DNA from: Rhizobium grahamii | GTDB lineage: Bacteria > Pseudomonadota > Alphaproteobacteria > Rhizobiales > Rhizobiaceae | DNA: 64,000 nt | Reading direction: 5' to 3' | Assembly (NCBI RefSeq): GCF_009498215.1 | Contig: NZ_CP043499.1 | Location: 744,001-808,000 of the forward strand | Shown: one piece after another, positions 19,151 through 27,850 of the stretch | Layout: the number at the start of each line of letters is the position of its first letter | Position numbering within the stretch: position 1 is the first letter of the stretch | Notes under the pieces: model-generated | The model's input: only the letters and a program-made list of their open reading frames with translations | Database searches by the model: none | What the model was told of the DNA's origin: nothing | Made by a program: the position numbers and the translations under genes

Positions 19151-19182
19151 TCGTGATCTCAAGCAATCAGGAATACGGTCTC

Positions 19183-20082
19183 ATGTCCAAAATCGGCGTC
19201 CACTCCTTCGTCTGGAGCGCCGGCTCCTCGAAAGACGAGCTGGCGAGAACTCTTGCCCGCTCCCGCGAGCTCGGCTTCAATCTTGTCGAATTCTCGTATC
19301 TCGATCCAAAACAGGTCGATGTGAAGTGGCTCGCCTCGCGTATTGAAGAACTCGGACTGGATGTCGCAATCAGTATGGGGCTGCCGGCGGAAGGAGATAT
19401 CTCCAGCGACGACCCGTCCGTTGTTGCCCACGGTGTCGATATTCTCGACCGTGCGGTTGCGCTTGTCAGGGATCTCGGCGGATCGAAGCTTGCAGGTATC
19501 CTGAGCTCTGCTCATGGAAAGCAGGAGCACGCGCTAACGAAGAAGGCGTGGGACACAAGTGTGAGCACGCTGTCGAAAGTCGCGGAACGTGCAAAGTCGG
19601 CTGGCGTCACCTTGAACCTTGAGGTTGTCAATCGCTTCGAGAGCAACATGCTCAATACCGCCGCCCAGGGTCTTGCCTATATCAGGGACACGGGTGCTTC
19701 GAACGTCTTTCTTCACCTCGACACATTCCACATGAACATCGAGGAGGCCGACGTGGGTCTGGCGATCCGCAATGCGGCGGACAAGATCGGTTACGTTCAC
19801 ATCGGTGAAAGCCACCGTGGCTACCTCGGTACGGGGAATATCGACTTCGCCGCGATCTTTGACGCCCTCGTGGCAATCAGATGGGATGATTTCGTCACGT
19901 TCGAGTCATTCTCCACCACGATCGTCGACAGGGACCTGTCGCTGAAAACGGCGATCTGGAGAAACCTCTGGAGCGACAATGTTGCACTTGCCGAGCATGC
20001 GCGGCGGTTCATTGAATTGGGGTTGGAGACAGCGCGTCTGAAAGCGCAGCTTGTCACCAATGCTCACCTGCCAACGGTGTGA
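19183..20082 (+). CDS. D-tagatose/D-psicose (allulose) 3-epimerase-family TIM barrel
   Basis: This is a 299-residue TIM barrel. The metal-binding set of ketose 3-epimerases is visible: Glu in LNLEVVNRFESN, Asp and His in LHLDTFHMNIEE, His in YVHIGESHRGYLGTG, and Glu in FVTFESFS. These enzymes use manganese or cobalt to epimerise C3 of free ketoses. GTG 19153 is in frame, but ATG 19183 with AGGA ten bases upstream gives the family-type N-terminus MSKIGVHSFVWS. As the last gene of the transporter operon it probably converts the imported ketose to the form the kinases accept. Confidence 0.88.
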   Translation: MSKIGVHSFVWSAGSSKDELARTLARSRELGFNLVEFSYLDPKQVDVKWLASRIEELGLDVAISMGLPAEGDISSDDPSVVAHGVDILDRAVALVRDLGGSKLAGILSSAHGKQEHALTKKAWDTSVSTLSKVAERAKSAGVTLNLEVVNRFESNMLNTAAQGLAYIRDTGASNVFLHLDTFHMNIEEADVGLAIRNAADKIGYVHIGESHRGYLGTGNIDFAAIFDALVAIRWDDFVTFESFSTTIVDRDLSLKTAIWRNLWSDNVALAEHARRFIELGLETARLKAQLVTNAHLPTV

Positions 20083-20266
20083 ATGGTTCCTTCCGGCGCA
20101 GTTCGTTTCCGTTCCAGAGTGTCCCATACGAGGGAGGCGCATGCGACGCCACGCCCGTTCGATACGATGCGGTCGGCTGCCGACACGGCGACTGAATCGA
20201 GGGCGTCAACAGCGATTGGCTGCGGCGAAATCTGCCTGTCCGTTGCCCATGGGCGGGCGCCGCGGT

Positions 20267-20818
20267 TCAGAAACCCGCTCCCGGCTGCGCGAGATAACGG
20301 AGTTCGGCCTCGGTCGATTGCCGGCCCAATACCCGGTTGCGATGAGGGAAGCGACCGTAGGATGCAATCACCTCGCGGTGGCGCCGTGCGTAGTCGAGGA
20401 ACTCTGGATCTCCAAGCTCGGCGAACAGTGCTACCGAACGATCCTGCTGGGCGATGTCCTCCGCATGTTCGAAGGGCAGGTAGAAGAAGACGCGGAACTC
20501 CTCGGGAACACGCTTGTCGTCGCCCGACTGAAGCGCCAATTCGGCTTCGGCCAAAGCCAGTCCATCGGTCGCAAACGCCAAAGCCGTTCCTCGATAGATA
20601 TTGCGCGGAAACTGGTCGAGCACGACGGTCATTGCGAGACGGTTCTGCGGGGTTTCTCGCCAAACGCTGCTCTCTCCCGACGCCAGTGCAAGGTGGGTGT
20701 CACGAAACTGTCTTTTGATCTCGCTGTCGAGTTCAGCTGCGCCTTCGAACCAGTCTTTGCGGTCACATTTTTCGAACCAGAAGGCGCAGACTTCCTCAGG
20801 CGTACAGATAGAACTCAT
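20267..20818 (-). CDS. DUF924-family protein
   Basis: The protein of about 183 residues starts MSSICTPEEVCAFWFEKC and contains the family blocks LDQFPRNIYRG, FFYLPFEHAED and QQDRSVALFAELGD. The family is all-helical (TPR-like) with no established biochemical role that I know. The ATG at 20818 has GGAGG five bases upstream, so the longer frame to 20908 is rejected. It stands alone, convergent with the epimerase gene. Confidence 0.9.
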   Translation of the reverse strand: MSSICTPEEVCAFWFEKCDRKDWFEGAAELDSEIKRQFRDTHLALASGESSVWRETPQNRLAMTVVLDQFPRNIYRGTALAFATDGLALAEAELALQSGDDKRVPEEFRVFFYLPFEHAEDIAQQDRSVALFAELGDPEFLDYARRHREVIASYGRFPHRNRVLGRQSTEAELRYLAQPGAGF

Positions 20819-21132
20819 GTATCCTCCAAATCCTAGCGAATGCGCTGTTGGCATAACTCCTATCACGCAGCTAGGTTCTTCGAGTCGGATATTCAACTGG
20901 TAACCCATTTGGCGCGCGCTTCTCCTAAGAATGGCGGATTAGGTTCCATAACGTTGATTATCGAGCAAGACGTGTGCCTCTCAACGTCAGCCGGCAGAGT
21001 TACAACCCTGCCTGGCTCATAAAAATGGACTGGCCAGTACGGTTCCATGGGAAAGTGACCTCGACCCTCAGTTTGCAAGGTCCTAGAGATACGCAAGGAG
21101 AACGGGATCACCGATCCCTTTGGGAGAGTTTC

Positions 21133-22362
21133 ATGACCGCATCAGTTTCGGAGGCGTCCTCTGTCGATACTGCGAGCGCCAACCGGCCTCGAGTCCATCT
21201 GTTGGTTTTGCTCGCTCTGGGCCTATCGCATCTCTGCAACGATACCATCCAGTCCCTGATTCCGGCTGTCTATCCGATTTTGAAGAGCGAGTTCGCCCTC
21301 GATTTCGTACAGATCGGCGTCATAACGCTTGTCTTCCAGATCGCAGGTGCACTGTTGCAGCCGGCGATCGGGCTCTACACTGACCGCCACCCGTTGCCCT
21401 ACTCGGCGGTGTTCGGCATGGCGTTCACGCTCGCCGGTCTCATCAGTCTCTCCTACGCTTCATCCTATGTCCTGATTCTGATCTCGGTGACCCTGGTTGG
21501 TATCGGTTCGTCCATCTTCCATCCGGAAGCGACGCGCGCAGCTCGTTATGCATCCGGCGGCAGGCAAGGATTGGCGCAGGGTATCTTTCAGGTCGGCGGG
21601 CAGATCGGCGGCGCACTCGGCCCGCTTTGCGCCGCGGTCTTCATCGTTTCGAATGGCCGGCATAGCCTGGTGTTCTTTACGGCGATGATCGCTCTGGCGA
21701 TGTTCCTGCTCACATGGAGTGCTCGGCAATACTGGTCGATCCAGTCGCAGTTCGAAGCCGCGCTTCGCAGCAAGGGCACGAAGGACTCCCGACCTGACCA
21801 CTCGCGCCGTACCGTCGTTATCGGTCTCGCTGTCCTGACCTTGCTCATGGCATCGAAGCTGACCTACCTTGAGAGCTTCCGCTCCTTCTATACATTCTAC
21901 CTGATCGATCGCTTCGGCGTCTCGGTGTCGATGTCGCAGATGATGCTGTTCGTGTTCTTCATCTCGTCGGCTGCCGGAGTCTTGCTTGGTGGTATCGTCG
22001 GGGACAAAATCGGCAGGTACCGGATCATCTGGATTTCCATCCTGGGTCCCCTGCCCCTCACCCTGCTCTTGCCCTATGCCGATCTGTTCTGGACGGGCGT
22101 GCTGACGGTCGGGATCAACCTCATCATGGCAAGCGCGTTTGCCTCCATCATGATCTACGCCATGGACCTCGTTCCGAAGCGGATCGGCCTGATTGGCGGC
22201 ATGTTCTACGGCCTCAATTTCGCGATTGGCGGGATTGCCGCAGCGTTCCTGGGCGGCCTGACCGACAGGATCGGCATTGAGGGTGTCTACCAGATATGCT
22301 CGTTCATACCGATTGCCGGCTTCCTGGCTATCTTCCTGCCGCGTCTGGAGGTCAGGCGATAA
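21133..22362 (+). CDS. MFS transporter, fosmidomycin-resistance (Fsr) type
   Basis: The protein has about 409 residues and 12 predicted membrane segments. The first helix region LALGLSHLCNDTIQSLIPAVYP and the QPAIGLYTDRHPLPYS loop are typical of Fsr-like drug efflux proteins, as is the GSSIFHPEATRAARYASGGR segment. The frame is open from 20974, but ATG 21133 has GGGAGAG a few bases upstream and removes a non-hydrophobic, unlikely leader. It is monocistronic. It probably exports a small anionic drug or metabolite by proton antiport. Confidence 0.88.
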   Translation: MTASVSEASSVDTASANRPRVHLLVLLALGLSHLCNDTIQSLIPAVYPILKSEFALDFVQIGVITLVFQIAGALLQPAIGLYTDRHPLPYSAVFGMAFTLAGLISLSYASSYVLILISVTLVGIGSSIFHPEATRAARYASGGRQGLAQGIFQVGGQIGGALGPLCAAVFIVSNGRHSLVFFTAMIALAMFLLTWSARQYWSIQSQFEAALRSKGTKDSRPDHSRRTVVIGLAVLTLLMASKLTYLESFRSFYTFYLIDRFGVSVSMSQMMLFVFFISSAAGVLLGGIVGDKIGRYRIIWISILGPLPLTLLLPYADLFWTGVLTVGINLIMASAFASIMIYAMDLVPKRIGLIGGMFYGLNFAIGGIAAAFLGGLTDRIGIEGVYQICSFIPIAGFLAIFLPRLEVRR

Positions 22363-22718
22363 TGCCCGTCTGATTTCACTGCCTAGGCCGGGAATCTCGC
22401 AGCAGATATAGAAGTCGTCTCCGGTCCGATCGGAGAAGTTGCGGACCATGACGGCAACAGGCTCGTCACGACGAAAAGGCGTGCTTTATGAACGACATAA
22501 TGAGCTGCGCCTGTAGAAACGCCGCTCCTCAATCAGACGTCCGATCATCCCGGCGATACTCCCAGGATGACGGCTATGTCGGCGGATTACTGTCTCGAGT
22601 TGTCAACGGCCGACCAAAGCCCTGGGCGGCTATTTCAGTTCGGATGTCAGGAATGTGAACTGCTCGTTCATGTCGGCTTCATCCGGCGATTGCTACCTTT
22701 GGTTCGTCGTCAACAGAA
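22363..22718. other. Intergenic gap between MFS and opgC genes
   Basis: These 356 bases hold no supported gene. A minus-strand frame starting at 22449 reads protein-like for about 30 residues (MVRNFSDRTGDDFYICCE) but then runs antisense through the MFS gene and has no ribosome site. It could be a relic. No clear terminator or operator was found. Confidence 0.4.
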
Positions 22719-23861
22719 ATGAATCACCAGGACAAGTTAGCAATGCAGCACCCTGCCGCTCCATCGGCCGGCCGAGATCCGCGCCTTGATTTTTTCCGTG
22801 GCCTGGCTCTGGTTATGATCTTCATCAACCATGTGCCTGGCAATATGATGGAAGGAGTTACGTCGAAGAACTTCGGTTTCTCGGATGCCGCCGAGGCCTT
22901 CGTCCTGATGTCCGGCATGTCTGCGGGCCTCGCCTATTCGAGCGCCTACGCCCGCGATCGTATTCACGCGATTGCTCGCATATTGCGCCGCGCGGGCCGG
23001 CTTTACAGCGTCCATCTGCTCACGACGGCGCTGGCGGTCGTCATTTTGATGGCCGGCCACAATTTTCTGGGTACGACCGCACTTTCCGAACGCGTCAACA
23101 TGATGTCGTATCTTGAAGCGCCATGGGCGACCGCCCTTGGCGTGCTCGGCATGACGCATCAACTCGGCTACTTCAACATCCTGCCGCTCTATATGCTGCT
23201 GCTGGCAGCGACGCCTTTCTTCCTGGCTCTTGCCTCGCGCAGCCGGCGTCTTCTGTTGGCCGTGTCCGTTTTGATCTGGGCGATTGCCGGCTGGAATAAT
23301 ATCAATCTGCCGAACTTCCCAACCGAAGGCTCGTGGTTCCTGAATCCGTTCTCGTGGCAGCTGATCTACTGCATCGGGCTATGCGCCGGCATCTCGTCGA
23401 AAGAGGGCGAGGTTCTCGTCAGATACAGCCCGGTGTTGATGACGGCTGCGATCGCGTATCTCGCCTTTGCAATGTTCGTCATTCAGGGCCAGCATTACGA
23501 TCTGACGAGTTGGGGCGATCACCCGGCTCTGCTGGTCGGATTTGACAAGGGGATACTGCCCCTTCCTCGGCTGATGCATATCCTGGCGCTGGCATACGTG
23601 ATCTCTCAGATTGCCGCGTTCCGTGCGATCGCTGGGAGCGCCAAGCTGGCCGCTGTGTCCCTGCTTGGAAAGCAAGGCCTCGCTGTGTTCGCCTGGGGAT
23701 CGGTTGTCTGCATTTCGCTACAGGTTCTGAGAGATGCCTACGCGTTCTCGCCTGCCCTTGACTGCGCGACGCTCGCGGTGGGCTTGGCGGTTCAATATGC
23801 CGTGGCAATACGTCTGCAGGCCGAGAAAATGGCGCTACGGCCTCGTTCGCAGATGGCATAG
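22719..23861 (+). CDS. opgC: OpgC-type membrane protein (periplasmic glucan modification)
   Basis: The 380-residue protein has about ten hydrophobic segments. The N-terminal RDPRLDFFRGLALVMIFINH and FVLMSGMSAGLAYSSAY blocks are characteristic of the OpgC family. OpgC proteins are inner-membrane acyltransferases that add succinyl groups to osmoregulated periplasmic (cyclic) glucans. ATG 22719 is taken; ATG 22743 is an alternative eight codons later. No opgGH or cyclic-glucan synthase gene is nearby, which is common for rhizobial opgC paralogues. Confidence 0.86.
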   Translation: MNHQDKLAMQHPAAPSAGRDPRLDFFRGLALVMIFINHVPGNMMEGVTSKNFGFSDAAEAFVLMSGMSAGLAYSSAYARDRIHAIARILRRAGRLYSVHLLTTALAVVILMAGHNFLGTTALSERVNMMSYLEAPWATALGVLGMTHQLGYFNILPLYMLLLAATPFFLALASRSRRLLLAVSVLIWAIAGWNNINLPNFPTEGSWFLNPFSWQLIYCIGLCAGISSKEGEVLVRYSPVLMTAAIAYLAFAMFVIQGQHYDLTSWGDHPALLVGFDKGILPLPRLMHILALAYVISQIAAFRAIAGSAKLAAVSLLGKQGLAVFAWGSVVCISLQVLRDAYAFSPALDCATLAVGLAVQYAVAIRLQAEKMALRPRSQMA

Positions 23862-23882
23862 AACCAAGATCGATCGGCGACG

Positions 23883-24131
23883 CTAAACGCGGGTCGATCG
23901 TTGGAGCAAATCGCGCCATCTCTTCGCGTAACCGTCAACCACCGGCGGGTTCATATTGGAGGCTCTGAAACGGGCTTCCAATACCTCCACATCAAACTCT
24001 TCCAGAGGAGTCTCCTTTGGATAGTGCTTGAGCGTGTACCTGAACATGTCTTCCCAGCTACGGCGCACGCCGAGCGACTCGTCGGCCAGGTCGCCGCGCG
24101 TGCGATCAATGAGTTCTTCCAACGTCGTCAT
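23883..24131 (-). CDS. Small protein resembling a tyrosine-recombinase core-binding domain
   Basis: The protein has about 82 residues (MTTLEELIDRTRG...). Regularly spaced aromatic and basic residues (RRSWEDMFRYTLKHYP, GYAKRWRDLLQR) resemble the SAM-like N-terminal DNA-binding domain of phage-type integrases. There is no catalytic domain after it. It is either a stand-alone small protein or a relic. An ATG four codons upstream (24143) is possible. It is convergent with opgC. Function is unknown. Confidence 0.55.
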   Translation of the reverse strand: MTTLEELIDRTRGDLADESLGVRRSWEDMFRYTLKHYPKETPLEEFDVEVLEARFRASNMNPPVVDGYAKRWRDLLQRSTRV

Positions 24132-24334
24132 ATGCTGCCTCAACGAATGCCGGAGCCAGATAACAACAATTGCGTCGCTTACGCGAGGACCTCGATGAAA
24201 ACGGATGCTGTCATCCTCGGATGACCAAACATGCGGAGCCGCGCGGGCGGTGCCGACGTCCCCACGGAACGGAGACGCCGCCTACGCTGGTACGGAAAAT
24301 TGGTGGTGAACGGGAAGCTCTGACGCGCAGCGAA

Positions 24335-24358
24335 CTGAAACGCAGGAGACCGTTTCAG
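24335..24358 (-). terminator. Hairpin downstream of the LuxR-type gene
   Basis: CTGAAACG at 24335-24342 pairs with CGTTTCAG at 24351-24358 around an eight-base loop. The stem can be extended by GCG/CGC with a two-base bulge. It lies about 100 bases past the regulator stop and lacks a T-run. The rest of the 24132-24463 gap holds no gene. Confidence 0.4.
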
Positions 24359-24463
24359 CGCTCAACCCTCTTCCCGGTCAACCTATAAGAGAGTAACGAG
24401 AACCGGCGAGGCGCGCATATACCAATTGATATAAGCCCGCCTGCTCCAGTCACCATCAGTCGT

Positions 24464-25543
24464 TTATTTGGAGAGACCGAAGATCAGCCGGGCGAGGTCG
24501 ATCTGCCGCTTGGAGCCTGTCTTGTCGAATACGGCGTGAAGCTGTGCGCGAACCGTTCCGACCGAAACATCGCGGGACTTTGCGACTTCGTCGACACTTC
24601 TGCCGAGCCCGATCTCCCGGGCCACACTCGCCTCGGCGGGGGTCAAGTCATAGAGGCCAGCGAGAATGCCATCGTCGACCTTGGCATCCTTGAGCACCGG
24701 AGTGATAGCAAGCAAAAGATCCGCGGCGTTGAAGATGTCGTGCGCTGCGCCTGCGATCGGTAGCGCGTGGACGACCATCGCTGGGTGTTCATCTTCGGCG
24801 GCAATGGGAAAGGAGCCGCCGAGTTTGGCGACGCGCGCGTCCAACAACGATGCCCAGCGGGCGTCCGCCGCCTTCTGAGCAAACACAAGTCGGCGCCGGT
24901 GGTCGCGAATGACACCTGGAATGAGGCTCGCAAAGCTTTTGTTGGCGACCACAAGCCGCCCGTTCTTCAACGCCGCCGCCCAAATTCCGAGCGTCTCCAT
25001 AGCATCCACAGTGGACTTGATCTGTTCGAACTTAAGCCTCGATGCCAACAGCGCCGCCCGCGCAAGGTGTGGCCGGAGCTCCGTCAGCGCCGTTGTCACC
25101 TCTTTTGGGAGAGGGCCCTCCTCGAAGCTGCGGTGCACCGACAGCTTGATGATGTCTCCCGATGGCGAGGTTATTCCGGTGCCTGCATGCCAGAAGCATC
25201 CGTGAGGACGCATGAAGCCCTGGTAGTATTCGCTTTCCATCATCTCCTCGACGGACATCACGTCGGTGTCCATCAGGAAGCGGGGTTCCGCGAACTTGCG
25301 GCTTCGCTCCTCACTATGAAGATAGGGGTTCTTGGATCCCCAGCCCCCGTCGATATAGGCCTGCATCTTCGGAATGACGGAATCATTTCCGATCCACCTG
25401 AAATCCCCATCCGGGGAAACTCCCATCAGGACACCGTCGCGCGATTGGCTGCGCCGGGCCAGCTGGTCGAGTAATCCAGGGCCTTTCGAGAGCTCCGGCA
25501 CCACCGCAGCTTCGTATATCGTGTCGATGAAGTCGTGATCCAT
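24464..25543 (-). CDS. LuxR-family helix-turn-helix transcriptional regulator
   Basis: The 359-residue protein has a C-terminal LuxR-type HTH (YDLTPAEASVAREIGLGRSV, then VSVGTVRAQLHAVFDKTG). A long N-terminal region has no receiver aspartate or autoinducer-domain signature that I recognise. The start at 25543 (MDHDFIDTIYEAAV) has GGGGA seven bases upstream. The longer frame to 25771 begins with unlikely sequence. Rhizobia carry many such orphan LuxR regulators with PAS-like sensor regions. No target is evident from the neighbours. Confidence 0.85.
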   Translation of the reverse strand: MDHDFIDTIYEAAVVPELSKGPGLLDQLARRSQSRDGVLMGVSPDGDFRWIGNDSVIPKMQAYIDGGWGSKNPYLHSEERSRKFAEPRFLMDTDVMSVEEMMESEYYQGFMRPHGCFWHAGTGITSPSGDIIKLSVHRSFEEGPLPKEVTTALTELRPHLARAALLASRLKFEQIKSTVDAMETLGIWAAALKNGRLVVANKSFASLIPGVIRDHRRRLVFAQKAADARWASLLDARVAKLGGSFPIAAEDEHPAMVVHALPIAGAAHDIFNAADLLLAITPVLKDAKVDDGILAGLYDLTPAEASVAREIGLGRSVDEVAKSRDVSVGTVRAQLHAVFDKTGSKRQIDLARLIFGLSK

Positions 25544-25818
25544 GTGCGTCCCCTGCACCGGGAAGCCTAACACATACAACACAATGTTGCGGTCTTTTTT
25601 ACAACCCGCCTTAGATGACGCCACAGCCACAACGCTGGGTGTTTGGCGCGGCGCGCAAGCTTGTGCGCGCCGAGACTTCTGACTGGCGACAGGCCGAGAT
25701 GGCTTCGTCGTTGCCCGGCATTCAGCACTGAAAGCCTGGACCAGCGTCGCTCCTGGACCGATCACTTCCAAACGTCTTCAACCGCTGCTATGTTAGCGAT
25801 GTCGCATTCACGCTCGCG

Positions 25819-26667
25819 GTGGTGTTGAATTTGGGAAGCCAGTCTTCAGGAGGTCAAGCAGCGACCTCGCCGCCTTGGAGGAAAAGCCGGATAGTGCTCG
25901 TAGGGCTCGTCTGCGTCGTCGTCATGGGGGCGGTTTCAGGGGCGCTCCATTGGCGAGAGGTGGCTCTTAGTCGCCACCAAAATCCGATCGTTGACAATGA
26001 GGCCTTGCCCGCTCAATCGACTGGGGATGTGATTGCCGTGCCCGTCAGTTCGCAATCTTCCATGTTGGGTGGAACACGCCTTTTCGACGCTCCAAGTCCC
26101 GAACTGACCAGCCAGTTCATTCGCAGGTGGCGGATATCCGGACCCCAGATCTGTGCAGCCTTCCGTGACGCCGGCATAGAGGCGACAGAGTGGCGCGCCG
26201 CTTCCATGCGTGGCGTCAGCTACGAATGCTATTTTCAGCGGATCTATGAGAGAGACGATATTCGTCCTCTGCGCTCGACCTTTCTGCGCGTTCGCGGAAA
26301 CGCATCGGGTGAGGTTCTTGAGATCAGCGGCAGGATTGTCGGGCCGACGACGGATGACCAAGGGCTCCTCGACCCGTCCCTGATGCGCATCTTCGAGGTC
26401 TTGGTCAACGAGGTACGGTGGGGGGACTTTCAGGACACGCTGATCCCGATCCGGAAACTGCTGGATATCAGATGCGAACGCTTCGGCGCATCCTTCGAGT
26501 TCAGGCGAGAGCTGAGCCGGGAAAACAGCTACGATTTCACCCTGGTCCTGTCTCAGAACTCCGACCAGCAGGCCCGCACAAGAGCGTACTTCTCTCCGGA
26601 TCGATGGATGGTCAAGCCGGATTTCGCGAGGATGCGTCCTGTGCTTCTAACGGTGTCGAGCAGGTAA
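25819..26667 (+). CDS. Membrane-anchored hypothetical protein (possibly DUF6030)
   Basis: The 282-residue protein has one N-terminal transmembrane helix (residues about 25-45) after a short basic cytosolic stretch. The rest would be a periplasmic domain with three conserved-looking cysteines (QICAAFRDAG, YECYFQRIY, DIRCERFG). I recall similar rhizobial proteins annotated as DUF6030, but this is from memory. The start is uncertain because GTG, GTG and TTG codons lie together at 25819-25827. It is upstream of, but apparently independent from, the GFA gene. Confidence 0.65.
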   Translation: MVLNLGSQSSGGQAATSPPWRKSRIVLVGLVCVVVMGAVSGALHWREVALSRHQNPIVDNEALPAQSTGDVIAVPVSSQSSMLGGTRLFDAPSPELTSQFIRRWRISGPQICAAFRDAGIEATEWRAASMRGVSYECYFQRIYERDDIRPLRSTFLRVRGNASGEVLEISGRIVGPTTDDQGLLDPSLMRIFEVLVNEVRWGDFQDTLIPIRKLLDIRCERFGASFEFRRELSRENSYDFTLVLSQNSDQQARTRAYFSPDRWMVKPDFARMRPVLLTVSSR

Positions 26668-26850
26668 CGCGGTCATCAGGACGAAATATGGTCTCGTTGT
26701 CCGGCCTGTCAGGTGGTTCGAACGCTCCCTAATGACGGCGGCCCACGACGAGCAGCGGTCAAATCGCTCCTTGCATTCTGTCGAACGGATCTGTTTCCTG
26801 ATGCGATCGTTGCCGACCAGGTAGATGAAAATGTCGTTTGGAAGAAACCT

Positions 26851-27336
26851 ATGCAAACCCATGTTTTGACTGGAGGCTGCCAGTGCGGCGCGATCCGATA
26901 CGCGCTTGATCAGCAACCGCAGAACGTTCACGTGTGCCACTGTCGCATGTGCCAGAAGGCGGTTGGCGGCCCCTTCGCGATCATCTGCCCTGTCGTGAAG
27001 TCCGCATTTCGCGTGACACGCGGAACAGTCAGTTATTTTCATAGTTCGGATATCGCTCGCCGGGGCTATTGCCGCGACTGCGGTACTCCGCTGATATTCG
27101 ACTATCCGGATGCCGAGGATGTGGGAATTCTTGTCGGGACGCTCGACGAGCCCGATCGCGCGCCACCGGAAAATCAGTATGGAAATGAGAGCCGCGTCGC
27201 CTGGTACGCCGGGCTGATCCAGGTGCCCGGAGATCGGCCGACTTACGCCGACAACGCAGAGATGCTGCACCGGATTTCCAGCACCAATCACCAGCATCCT
27301 GACCACGAAACGATCAATTGGCCGCCGGCCGATTAG
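26851..27336 (+). CDS. GFA-family (glutathione-dependent formaldehyde-activating enzyme-like) zinc protein
   Basis: The 161-residue protein has the zinc cysteine pattern of the family: GGCQCGAIRY near the start, CHCRMCQKAVGG and RGYCRDCGTPLIF. Most members are now viewed as small zinc proteins of uncertain activity; true S-hydroxymethyl-glutathione synthase activity should not be assumed. The open frame begins at 26713, but MQTHVLTGGCQCG at 26851 matches the family N-terminus. It appears monocistronic. Confidence 0.9.
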   Translation: MQTHVLTGGCQCGAIRYALDQQPQNVHVCHCRMCQKAVGGPFAIICPVVKSAFRVTRGTVSYFHSSDIARRGYCRDCGTPLIFDYPDAEDVGILVGTLDEPDRAPPENQYGNESRVAWYAGLIQVPGDRPTYADNAEMLHRISSTNHQHPDHETINWPPAD

Positions 27337-27499
27337 CATCCCGCTCGCCCATAGTGTCGATCAGCGACTTTTCTGAGCCGTTGCTTTTACGACGGATCGA
27401 TGACCGGATCATTTCGGGACCGACCTTCGTTATGGGAGCGCGGATACCCCGTTCCCATATAAACTCAGCCGAGTGACCTCTGCTTTTTGCCTGACGCGT

Positions 27500-27751
27500 T
27501 CAGTGGCTGCTGTAGAGCGGTGGGAAGTCGTCGTCTCCCCGATCCGGAAAAAGGCTCCGTCTCATGCGCCGGATTGCTTCGGCCTCGCGGCGCTGTCGCG
27601 AAAGCATCACATTTGTCACCTCGGTAAAAGCCGCCCCGTCTTTGTCAGCGACGCGTACCGTTCCTCCTTGCGCAAGGAAGTCGCAGAACGCTTCAACGGA
27701 CCGGAGCCGCGTCGTCAGTTCAACATAGCGATCTTCATATCGTTCCTGCAT
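27500..27751 (-). CDS. Small hypothetical protein
   Basis: The protein has about 83 residues (MQERYEDRYVELTTRLRSVE...), with a charged, helical composition and no hydrophobic segment. ATG 27751 has GAGGAGG five bases upstream, a strong site that also rejects the GTG one codon earlier. It lies about 100 bases downstream of the GlxA-type regulator on the same strand. I do not recognise the family. Confidence 0.68.
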   Translation of the reverse strand: MQERYEDRYVELTTRLRSVEAFCDFLAQGGTVRVADKDGAAFTEVTNVMLSRQRREAEAIRRMRRSLFPDRGDDDFPPLYSSH

Positions 27752-27850
27752 CACTGCCTCCTCGGAGGATTGTCCACGCAGAGTTCGGCGATATCATGGC
27801 TGTCGTCATTGTGGATCATGCGGATGCCGGAACCGCAGGCTGGCGCATGC

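Noticed and set aside
21460..22449. Minus-strand open frame of 329 codons opposite the MFS gene
   Set aside because: Only the first 30 residues look protein-like; the rest mirrors the MFS gene and is rich in charged low-complexity residues.
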